Below are positions 33,874 through 41,905 of a DNA stretch of 64,000 bases, piece by piece. Made by a program: the position numbers and the translations under genes. Origin of the DNA: CAYULW01 sp964445815 (GTDB lineage Bacteria; Bacteroidota; Bacteroidia; Flavobacteriales_E; Vicingaceae); contig CAYULW010000005.1 of assembly GCA_964445815.1 (NCBI GenBank), forward strand, positions 135,444 to 199,443, in the 5' to 3' direction. Under the pieces are notes generated by a model, which searched no databases, had not been told where the DNA came from, and saw only the letters and a list, made by a program, of their open reading frames with translations. How positions within the stretch are numbered: position 1 is the first letter of the stretch; every line of letters begins with the position of its first letter.

Positions 33874-34974
33874 TTGAATGCCTCAGAAAACATATCTCCA
33901 AATCGTTTAGCCTGGAATAAATTAATTTCTAATCGATTGTCATTAATTGGATTGCTCATTATTTTATGCTTTTTATTTATTGCAATCCTTGGTCCCATAA
34001 TAAGACCGGACAAAAGCTCTAAGGCAAATCAACAGCACTTGGAGTTAGCTAGAAAAAAGCCAGGTTTCAAATGTCAGGTGCTTGAGTTTCCTGCGGAGCA
34101 TGAGGAGACTTTTTTTTCATGGTGGGTGTTTGGTAAATCTCACTCAGAAGCATTCATCCCAATTCATCATTACAGATTGATTTCACAGAACGAAATAGAA
34201 GTTGAAAAATACACAGGAAGTCGACCTAACGAAGGAGAAATTCAAGTGTATACAATTGAGAATGCAAGTCAATACATTAAGGAGAAGAGATTTCTTCTAG
34301 GAACCGATCGTTACGGTAGAGATTTGTTAAGTCGATTGATGGCTGGAACCTGGATATCTTTCTCTGTTGGGGTAATATCCATTCTTATTTCTCTACTTAT
34401 AGGGATGAGTTTGGGCTCAATAGCCGGGTATTATAGAGGAAAGGTAGACGAGGTTGTTATGTGGTTTATAAATGTGGTCTGGTCCATTCCGACCTTATTG
34501 CTCGTCATCGCAATCACGCTGGCTCTAGGAAAAGGCTTTTGGCAAGTCTTTGTTGCAGTAGGTTTAACCATGTGGGTTGAAGTAGCCAGAGTAGTTCGAG
34601 GTCAAATCATCAGTATAAGAGAAAAAGAGTTCGTTGAAGCTGGTCAATCTCTTGGTTATACGGACTTTCGAGTTATTTTTAAACACATTTTGCCTAACGT
34701 TACCGGACCTGTTATCGTTATTTCAGCGGCGAATTTTGCAGCTGCTATTTTAATTGAAGCCGGCCTTAGTTTCTTAGGTTTGGGAGCTCAACCGCCACAA
34801 GCCACATGGGGTAAAATGATTTCAGAACACAAAGGATATATCATTACTGGAGATGCCTATCTGGCCATTATCCCCGGTGTTGCTATTTTCCTCCTAGTAC
34901 TTTCTTTTGTTTTGGTTGGCAATGGCTTGAGAGATGCTTTTGATACAAAAGGAGCTAAGAATTTAAATCTTTAA
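33874..34974 (+). CDS. OppC/DppC-type ABC transporter permease
   Basis: The 366-residue product has an N-terminal membrane helix (LIGLLIILCFLFIAILGPII) and five more segments in the BPD_transp_1 domain. The ATPase-coupling EAA loop is EAGQSLGYTDFRVIFKHILP, and LIEAGLSFLGLGAQPP is typical of OppC. The periplasmic stretch between the first helix and GTDRYGRDLLSRL is longer than usual, about 90 residues. A TTG start at 33874 is the only reasonable one. No OppB, ATPase or binding-protein gene is adjacent, so partners must be encoded elsewhere. It probably takes part in uptake of peptides. The stop interlocks with that of the convergent transporter gene. Confidence 0.9.
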   Translation: MNASENISPNRLAWNKLISNRLSLIGLLIILCFLFIAILGPIIRPDKSSKANQQHLELARKKPGFKCQVLEFPAEHEETFFSWWVFGKSHSEAFIPIHHYRLISQNEIEVEKYTGSRPNEGEIQVYTIENASQYIKEKRFLLGTDRYGRDLLSRLMAGTWISFSVGVISILISLLIGMSLGSIAGYYRGKVDEVVMWFINVVWSIPTLLLVIAITLALGKGFWQVFVAVGLTMWVEVARVVRGQIISIREKEFVEAGQSLGYTDFRVIFKHILPNVTGPVIVISAANFAAAILIEAGLSFLGLGAQPPQATWGKMISEHKGYIITGDAYLAIIPGVAIFLLVLSFVLVGNGLRDAFDTKGAKNLNL

Positions 34975-36365
34975 AAAAGAAGAAGTACGAATAGGTATAG
35001 CATTCCACCAACCAACATCGTCATTAACGTATAAGGTAAAATCTGTTTTGCTTTTAGTCCTGTAATGCCAAGTAAAGGAAGCGCCCAGAATGGTTGTAAC
35101 ATATTGGTCAGTTGGTCACCATATGCAAGAGCTAAAATAGCTTTTGGCAAAGAAACCCCTATATCTTGGCAAGCTTGAATGATGATTGGTCCTTGAACGG
35201 CCCATTGTCCGCCGCCACTTGGTACAAAGATGTTGACAATTCCTGCACTTAACATTGTAAAAATTGGAAAGCTTGTTTCATTTGAAATGCTGACAAAAAA
35301 ATCGGAAAGCAGTTGAACCATACCTGAACCCTTCATAATTCCCATAATTCCAAAATAGAGTGGAAATTGAATCAATATTCCGGCGGCTCCGGAAATGGCT
35401 TGATCAACTGCTGTTAAAAAGTTGGATAAGCTTCCATGCAATAACAATCCCATTCCAAGAAGCACCAAATTGAGCAAGTTGGGAGTAATGAATCGAAAGT
35501 TCAAAATTTCCTCTTCTTGAAGAACCAGATATATTGCACTAAACAGAATTAACAGACCCATTAAGCTTCCGATTCTGGAATGATGATCAATTTTTTCTGC
35601 CCCTGTCCATGTTTTATCAGATTTCAGATGAGTAGATAAAATTGAAATTTCAGGTAGGGTGTTCGATCGACTCTTTTTAGCAAGATAGAACAGGAAAGTG
35701 GGAACCAGAATTAGAATGAGTACAGAGACTGTAAGATTCATTGGAGAAAATACAGTTTCATTAAGGCCAATTTGTTCTGGTAAACTAGAAATAGCGTCTT
35801 CACTTATAATGCCTGCCATTATTGACTTTAAGTGTCCTTTTTCGGCCACTTTAATCAGAGCAGAACCGCTAATTCCTCCATGCCAAACCATTAATCCAAC
35901 ATAACCAGCAGCACCAACAAGAGGATAATTGATTGAGATCCCTTTTTTTAGGGCATACTCTCCTATTTTTCTGGTAAAAATGGCTCCGAAAATTAAACCC
36001 AGGCCCCAATTAAAATAGGCTACCATTATGGTTAAAAAACTTACAAGAAATGCCGCCTTTGCGCTGTTATTTGCATGTTTTACGAAAACGTCAATGATGG
36101 CGTTAATGGGTTGGCTTAAAGCAAGAACATGACCAAGCACCAGCATGAGCATCATCTGCATGGCAAACACCATAAGTCCGTTATTCCAAAGTCCGCTTTG
36201 CCAATGATTAACTAAATCTAAAATATAATTAGAATGATCAGTTTCAGGTGACTTAGAAAAGAATAAGGCAATCAGGAAAGTGAAAATGGTCAATATTAGT
36301 GCAATTGCAAAGGGACTTGGTAGTAACCACTGAAACAACTTTGTATATCGATCTGTAAATTTCAT
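34971..36365 (-). CDS. AtoE-like short-chain fatty acid transporter
   Basis: The 464-residue product has about 10-12 hydrophobic segments. It matches the short-chain fatty acid transporter (AtoE, TIGR00366) family: LPSPFAIALILTIFTFLIAL near the N-terminus, FNWGLGLIFGAIFTRKIG, VWHGGISGSA and FVPSGGGQWAVQGPI. The last motif, with its SGGGQW core, is the family signature and may line the substrate site. It would import acetoacetate, butyrate or similar acids across the inner membrane. No ato catabolic genes are adjacent. Confidence 0.9.
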   Translation of the reverse strand: MKFTDRYTKLFQWLLPSPFAIALILTIFTFLIALFFSKSPETDHSNYILDLVNHWQSGLWNNGLMVFAMQMMLMLVLGHVLALSQPINAIIDVFVKHANNSAKAAFLVSFLTIMVAYFNWGLGLIFGAIFTRKIGEYALKKGISINYPLVGAAGYVGLMVWHGGISGSALIKVAEKGHLKSIMAGIISEDAISSLPEQIGLNETVFSPMNLTVSVLILILVPTFLFYLAKKSRSNTLPEISILSTHLKSDKTWTGAEKIDHHSRIGSLMGLLILFSAIYLVLQEEEILNFRFITPNLLNLVLLGMGLLLHGSLSNFLTAVDQAISGAAGILIQFPLYFGIMGIMKGSGMVQLLSDFFVSISNETSFPIFTMLSAGIVNIFVPSGGGQWAVQGPIIIQACQDIGVSLPKAILALAYGDQLTNMLQPFWALPLLGITGLKAKQILPYTLMTMLVGGMLYLFVLLLF

Positions 36366-36434
36366 CCAAATTTGATGGATTAAAAATAGCCTAAATCAAA
36401 CGAATATTTAATTTTAAGGCTATTCGCAAAGACT

Positions 36435-38438
36435 ATGAATCCAAAAGAACGCATTGCACAACTTTCTGAAGAACTCAGGGAGCACAATTACAGGTATTAC
36501 AATGAAGATGCTCCAACGATCAGTGATTATGAGTTTGATATGCTTTTAAAAGAGCTACAAAGTCTGGAAGACAAGTATCCTGATCTAGCTGATGCTCATT
36601 CCCCAACAAAGCGTGTTGGTGGTGAGGTGACCAAACATTTTGAGACCATAGAGCATAAATACCCAATGCTTTCTTTAGCAAATAGTTACAGTAGAGAAGA
36701 GTTACTGGAATTTGATGAAAGAGTTCAAAAGGGCATTGGAAAAAAGGTGACCTATACCTGTGAATTAAAATACGATGGGGTTGCAATAGGCATCTCATAT
36801 AAGGCAGGAAAGTTATACAGAGCAGTTACGAGAGGAGATGGTACCAAGGGAGATGATATTACTGCTAATGTTAAGACAATTCGATCTGTTCCATTGGTCT
36901 TAAAGGGAGATTATCCGGATAATTTTGAAATACGAGGCGAAATCTTTTATCCACTTTCTGTCTTTAGTGAACTAAATGAGAAAAGAGAAAAAGAAGGAGA
37001 AGATCGTTTGGCAAACCCGAGAAATGCGGCATCGGGAACCTTGAAAATGCAAGATTCCAAAATAGTTGCTGAGCGTCAATTAGATTGTTATCTGTATTAC
37101 ATATTGGGAGAAGATCTTCCTTTTAGAAGTCATTTAAAAAATATAGAGAAAGCAGCTAAATGGGGCTTTAAAGTTCCTACAACAGAACGGAACTTAATAA
37201 AGGAGTGCCATAACATGGATGACGTCTTTCAGTTTATTGATTATTGGGATCAACATCGTCATGAATTGGACTTTGAGATTGATGGTATTGTCATCAAGGT
37301 AAATGATTATGATGTACAAGATGAACTGGGTTTTACTGCCAAAAATCCGCGTTGGGCAATTGCCTATAAGTATCAGACAGAACAAGCTGAAACGAGACTA
37401 AATAGTATTTCTTACCAAGTTGGTCGAACTGGAGCCATCACACCGGTTGCAAATCTGGAACCTGTGCTTTTAGCAGGAACGACCGTCAAGAGAGCCTCTT
37501 TGCATAATGCTGATCAAATTGCAAAACTGGACATCAGAATAGGAGACCTTGTTCAAGTTGAAAAAGGGGGAGAAATTATTCCGAAGGTAGTGGGAATAAA
37601 TTTAGGTCTTAGATCTGAAAACGCTCAGCCTTTAGATTACATCACACATTGCCCGGAATGCTCGACAAAGCTCATTCGCATTGAAGGCGAGGCACAACAT
37701 TATTGCCCTAACATCTGGGCTTGCCCCCCTCAAATTAAGGGTAGAATGGTTCATTTTATATCTAGAAAGGCCATGGATATTGATGGACTTGGAGAAGAAA
37801 CCATAGAGCAATTGTTCGAAGCAGAATTAATCAGAGATGTCGCTGACCTTTATCGATTGAAGTCGGAGGATCTTCTTCCATTGGAAAGAATGGCTGAGAA
37901 ATCGGTTAACAAGTTATTGAGCGGTTTGGAAGAATCAAAGAAAGTACCGTTTCCCAAGGTGCTTTTTGCAATAGGCATAAGGTATGTAGGTGCAACTGTT
38001 GCAAAAAAACTAGCAAAGCATTTCAAAACGATTGATGCCATAGAGCAAGCTAGTTTTGAAGAATTGGTTGCTGTAGATGAAATTGGAGATAAGATAGCTG
38101 AGAGTGTCATCAACTTTTTTTCAGAAGAAAAAAACGCTAAGCTTGTTCAAGAGCTTAAAGCAATTGGTTTACAAATGGAAATAGAGGAGGAGCATACTTC
38201 TCAATCTAATAAGCTTGAAGGCTTAAGTTTTGTTGTTTCAGGTGTTTTTCAATTGTTTTCTCGCGATGAATTAAAAAGGACAATTGAGGATCATGGAGGC
38301 AAAAATGTAGGATCACTATCGAGTAAGACCAATTATCTAATCGCAGGAGATAAGATGGGACCTGCAAAAAAAGAAAAAGCAGAGAAATTAGGCATTCAAA
38401 TGATAAGTGAAGAAGAATTTAAAAACATGATAGTCTAG
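36435..38438 (+). CDS. ligA: NAD+-dependent DNA ligase LigA
   Basis: LigA seals nicks in DNA during replication and repair using NAD+. The 667-residue product shows the Ia domain (YYNEDAPTISDYEFDML), the adenylated lysine Lys112 in CELKYDGVAIG, the OB-fold, and a four-cysteine zinc finger (CPECSTKL plus CPNIWACP). Helix-hairpin-helix repeats and a C-terminal BRCT domain follow (from about residue 590, GLSFVVSGVF). All elements are present in the normal order. Its stop interlocks as CTAG with that of the convergent radical SAM gene. Confidence 0.97.
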   Translation: MNPKERIAQLSEELREHNYRYYNEDAPTISDYEFDMLLKELQSLEDKYPDLADAHSPTKRVGGEVTKHFETIEHKYPMLSLANSYSREELLEFDERVQKGIGKKVTYTCELKYDGVAIGISYKAGKLYRAVTRGDGTKGDDITANVKTIRSVPLVLKGDYPDNFEIRGEIFYPLSVFSELNEKREKEGEDRLANPRNAASGTLKMQDSKIVAERQLDCYLYYILGEDLPFRSHLKNIEKAAKWGFKVPTTERNLIKECHNMDDVFQFIDYWDQHRHELDFEIDGIVIKVNDYDVQDELGFTAKNPRWAIAYKYQTEQAETRLNSISYQVGRTGAITPVANLEPVLLAGTTVKRASLHNADQIAKLDIRIGDLVQVEKGGEIIPKVVGINLGLRSENAQPLDYITHCPECSTKLIRIEGEAQHYCPNIWACPPQIKGRMVHFISRKAMDIDGLGEETIEQLFEAELIRDVADLYRLKSEDLLPLERMAEKSVNKLLSGLEESKKVPFPKVLFAIGIRYVGATVAKKLAKHFKTIDAIEQASFEELVAVDEIGDKIAESVINFFSEEKNAKLVQELKAIGLQMEIEEEHTSQSNKLEGLSFVVSGVFQLFSRDELKRTIEDHGGKNVGSLSSKTNYLIAGDKMGPAKKEKAEKLGIQMISEEEFKNMIV

Positions 38439-39457
38439 GCCCATACTTTAGTGCCTTCAGAACAATTTTTACAAATGTCTATTTCTTTTCTTCCTTTAAA
38501 CAGTTGCTTCCTGAAAGAAAGATATCGTTCACCAAACCAAATGTTTTCAAAGCTGTCTTGACTAAGATCTCCTAGCCTTTGACTGGCATCTTTATCAAAA
38601 CAACAGGGAATAATCTTCCCATCCCAGGTAATTACACATGAATGCCATAATTTCCAACACTTATTTTCAAGATTATTTTTTAAAGTATAAGTGCCGTCTC
38701 TATTCTTTTTATAGCGGGAATATTTTTCATTATCGGGAATGAGGGGATTTCCATTTTCATAATCGTAAACCTGAGCAGTTTTTAGTTTCACTTCGTCAAC
38801 TCCGTATTCTTTGGCAAGACGATAAACATCATTTATTTGGTGCTCATTCGGTTTGACGACTAAGAATTGAAAAATAACATGAGGGGTAGATGATTTAAGC
38901 TCTCTTTTCCATTTTACAATATTTTTTGTGCCCTCCAAAACTTTATCAAGCCGACCATGAATCCTATAGTTTTCATAAGTTTCCTGAGTTGTTCCATCAA
39001 TAGAAATGATTAATCGACTCAATCCCGATTCAACTGTTTTTTTGGCATTTTCTTCTGTTAAGAAATGTGCATTTGTTGAGGTTGTGGTGTATATATTTTT
39101 TTGATTGGCGTATGAAACCATATCTAAGAACTTAGGGTTGATATAAGGTTCCCCTTGAAAATAAAAGGTCAGATACATTGTTTCTTTTGCTACTTGATCA
39201 ATTGTTTTCTTAAACAGATCTTGCTGTAAGTTCCCTGTTGGTCGGCTAAATTGCTTCAATCCACTAGGGCATTCAGGACAACCAAGGTTACAAGCAGTAG
39301 TGGGTTCGATGGCAATCGCAATTGGCTTGCCCCATTGTTGAGGTTTATTTAACCACTGAGAGAGGAAATAACTGCAATAAACTTTGAGCATATTTGCAAT
39401 CCTCGCAATGGATAATCTTTTAAGAAACTGTTTTGCATCAGAAAACACAATTGACAT
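38435..39457 (-). CDS. Radical SAM/SPASM domain protein
   Basis: The 340-residue product has the radical SAM motif CNLGCPEC (CxxxCxxC) near residue 56, which binds the [4Fe-4S] cluster that cleaves S-adenosylmethionine. A TIM-barrel follows (LTFYFQGEPYINP, STNAHFLTEENAKK, SIDGTTQETYENYR). The C-terminal SPASM region has cysteines in NKCWKLWHSCVITWDG, IIPCCFDKD and DICKNCSEG that can hold auxiliary clusters. Such proteins often modify peptides or sugars, but no small precursor peptide is visible next to the gene, so the substrate is unknown. A TAAATTTG box lies 5 bases upstream of the ATG, which suggests a nearly leaderless transcript. Confidence 0.9.
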   Translation of the reverse strand: MSIVFSDAKQFLKRLSIARIANMLKVYCSYFLSQWLNKPQQWGKPIAIAIEPTTACNLGCPECPSGLKQFSRPTGNLQQDLFKKTIDQVAKETMYLTFYFQGEPYINPKFLDMVSYANQKNIYTTTSTNAHFLTEENAKKTVESGLSRLIISIDGTTQETYENYRIHGRLDKVLEGTKNIVKWKRELKSSTPHVIFQFLVVKPNEHQINDVYRLAKEYGVDEVKLKTAQVYDYENGNPLIPDNEKYSRYKKNRDGTYTLKNNLENKCWKLWHSCVITWDGKIIPCCFDKDASQRLGDLSQDSFENIWFGERYLSFRKQLFKGRKEIDICKNCSEGTKVWA

Positions 39458-39461
39458 GTAA

Positions 39462-39469
39462 CAAATTTA
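39462..39469 (-). promoter_or_regulatory. Candidate -7 promoter box for the radical SAM gene
   Basis: The minus strand reads TAAATTTG, an exact TAnnTTTG match, ending 4 bases before the ATG. A TTG lies 17 bases further upstream, slightly short of the normal 19-20. Transcription from here would be leaderless or nearly so. Confidence 0.4.
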
Positions 39470-39490
39470 AAGTTTAAGCGTCACATCAAG

Positions 39491-41905
39491 ATGAAACCGA
39501 AATATTACTTTTTAATTGTCTTTTTATTCCTATTTGCCATTACCGGCAATGCACAAAACCAAATCTCAGGGACTGTTCTGGATAAAAATTCAAATGAGCC
39601 TTTGGCATTTGTGAATATCCTTTTCAATGAGGGCAATCAGGGCATTAGTACAGATATTGATGGTCATTATACCCTACCACATGCAAACATCAAGTCACTT
39701 ACATTCAGATATGTTGGATATGAACCATTGACATTAACTATAGAGGAAGTTCAGAAACGAAAAGTGATTCTTTTACGCACTAAAATGTTTGGTTTGGAAG
39801 AAGTCATCATTCGTCCCGGAGAGAATCCGGCTCATCGGATTATCAATTTGGCGATTGCCAATAAAAAGATAAACAATCCAGAATTATCGACTTCATTTTT
39901 TTACGAATCGTATAATAAATTGGTTTTCACTTGCCTCATTGATTCATCCCTTTCAACACATCCAGATTCGGTTGCAAAAATGGATACTAGTACACAGGAG
40001 ATGATGAGTTTTTTTGATAAGCAGCATGTATTCATCATGGAATCTGTTTCAGAACGAAATCATATTCCACCGGAATTTTCTAAGGAGGAAATTGTGGCGT
40101 CTCGTGTTTCCGGTTTGAAGAATCCGATGTTTAGTCTTATCGGAACACAATTACAATCATTTTCGCTTTATAAAAACTACATTGAATTATTCGGTGAAAT
40201 TTATTTGAGCCCTATATCTGCGGGTAGCACAACGAAGTACCTGTTTGACTTGCGAGATACTTTATATGATCGGCAAGACACAATTTTCAGAATATACTTT
40301 CAACCTCAGAGTGGAAAGAACTTTGATGGTTTGAAGGGCTTTTTATCGATTAATACAAACAAATATGCGGTTCAGAATTTTATCGCAGAGCCATTTGAGT
40401 CAAGTGACTTTCATGTCAAGATTCGTCAGAATTATGAATTTATAGAATCAAAGCAATGGTTTCCCATTCAGTTGAATACTTTGATTTACTTTAAGAATAT
40501 AGAGGTCAATGATTGTGAGGTGGTTGGTATTGGTCGATCTTATCTTTCAGACATCAGTCTGGATGCGAAGTTAGAAAAGCGAGAGATTGGTAATACAATA
40601 CTTAAAATGAGTACGAATGCCGGGAAAAAAGATGAAGCATTTTGGAATTCAAAAAGGCAAAACCCTTTAGATGCAAAAGAAATGAGGACATATCATTTTA
40701 TTGATAGCATTGGCGAAGAAGAAAATTTAGATAGGAAGCTGGCTATACTGCCAACTCTGCTTCGCGGTGCAATTCCATTTAAGTTTGTAGATATCCCACT
40801 TAAGCATTTAATGACGATTAATGGTTATGAAGGGTTTCGTTTAGGTTTGGGTGTAGAAAGCAATGAAAAATTCTTACCCTGGTTTAGACTAGGAGCTTAT
40901 GGTGCATATGGGTTTAAGGATAAAGCCTGGAAACAGGGGTATTATACAAGATTTCTACCATTTGAAAAAAGCGAGTTTGAGTTAAAAACCTCTTATAGCA
41001 GAGATGTTGCACAGTCCGGGGGGGTATACTTTAATAATGAAGTAATAAATGGATTTAACCCTGAGTCCATTCGCCGGTTTTATGTTGATAAAATGGATAG
41101 TGTAGAAGAATTTAGGGTTGACCTATCTTTTAGAGCGATGCGAGACTTTCAGTTCAATCTATTTTCTAGCACTCAAAATAGAGTTATTACAAACAGCTAC
41201 GTTTTTCGAAATGAAAGCAATGAGGGAGAATTACTTTCGCAATATAGAGTGGTAGAAACCGGTATCGAAACGCGTTATGCATTTCGGGAAAAGTACGTCG
41301 AGATGTTTGACGTTAAACAACCATTACCAAATAAGTATCCTGTTTTCTTTGTTAAGCTTACCAAGGGTCTGGATAATGTTCTGGAAGGGGATTTAGATTA
41401 TCTTAAAATAGATTTAAAGCTTGATCAGCGTTTTACGATAAAAAATTTGGGAAAGACGATGCTTAGGTTTACGGCGGGAGCGGTCGATAACCCAATTCCA
41501 ATAGGGTTGCTTTATAGAACAAGAGGAACCTATAACGATAGATATAGAATTTCATCCTTATTTAGCTTTGAAACGGCCTTACCTAACGAGTTTTATGCCG
41601 ATCGATATTTCAATGCGTTTTTCAGACATAGTTTTGAAAGTTTATTGATGAAAACAAATTGGTTTCAACCGGAAATTTCTATTGTGAGTGCTTTTGCTAT
41701 TGGTGACATAGGGGCAATAAATCAACATCAAAACTTTGAATTCAGTACGCCAAATCTTGGATTTTTTGAGTCAGGTTTGGAGTTGACCAATCTTGCTGAC
41801 TGGCTTTCTTTAGGTGTTGGCGTTTACTATCGATATGGTGCTTACGCTAATGAAGAATGGAAAGACAATCTTGTGTTTAAGCTATCCAGTTCTTTAAACT
41901 TCTAA
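39491..41905 (+). CDS. DUF5686/carboxypeptidase-regulatory-like outer-membrane protein
   Basis: The 804-residue product has a signal peptide (ending FAITGNAQ) and a CarboxypepD_reg-like domain at about residues 24-105 (ISGTVLDKNSNEPLAFVNIL). A long region follows that matches DUF5686: TSFFYESYNKLVF, then GYEGFRLGLGVESNEKF and many amphipathic strands to a C-terminal LSSSLNF. The C-terminal half is probably an outer-membrane barrel. It lacks a TonB plug, so it is not a TonB-dependent receptor. The function is unknown; this family is common in Bacteroidota. The gene is divergent from the radical SAM gene (33 bases apart). Confidence 0.8.
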   Translation: MKPKYYFLIVFLFLFAITGNAQNQISGTVLDKNSNEPLAFVNILFNEGNQGISTDIDGHYTLPHANIKSLTFRYVGYEPLTLTIEEVQKRKVILLRTKMFGLEEVIIRPGENPAHRIINLAIANKKINNPELSTSFFYESYNKLVFTCLIDSSLSTHPDSVAKMDTSTQEMMSFFDKQHVFIMESVSERNHIPPEFSKEEIVASRVSGLKNPMFSLIGTQLQSFSLYKNYIELFGEIYLSPISAGSTTKYLFDLRDTLYDRQDTIFRIYFQPQSGKNFDGLKGFLSINTNKYAVQNFIAEPFESSDFHVKIRQNYEFIESKQWFPIQLNTLIYFKNIEVNDCEVVGIGRSYLSDISLDAKLEKREIGNTILKMSTNAGKKDEAFWNSKRQNPLDAKEMRTYHFIDSIGEEENLDRKLAILPTLLRGAIPFKFVDIPLKHLMTINGYEGFRLGLGVESNEKFLPWFRLGAYGAYGFKDKAWKQGYYTRFLPFEKSEFELKTSYSRDVAQSGGVYFNNEVINGFNPESIRRFYVDKMDSVEEFRVDLSFRAMRDFQFNLFSSTQNRVITNSYVFRNESNEGELLSQYRVVETGIETRYAFREKYVEMFDVKQPLPNKYPVFFVKLTKGLDNVLEGDLDYLKIDLKLDQRFTIKNLGKTMLRFTAGAVDNPIPIGLLYRTRGTYNDRYRISSLFSFETALPNEFYADRYFNAFFRHSFESLLMKTNWFQPEISIVSAFAIGDIGAINQHQNFEFSTPNLGFFESGLELTNLADWLSLGVGVYYRYGAYANEEWKDNLVFKLSSSLNF

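Noticed and set aside
38435..39457. Radical SAM gene as a peptide-modification (RiPP) locus
   Set aside because: Neighbours are ligA and a DUF5686 gene, and I found no small precursor peptide frame next to it.
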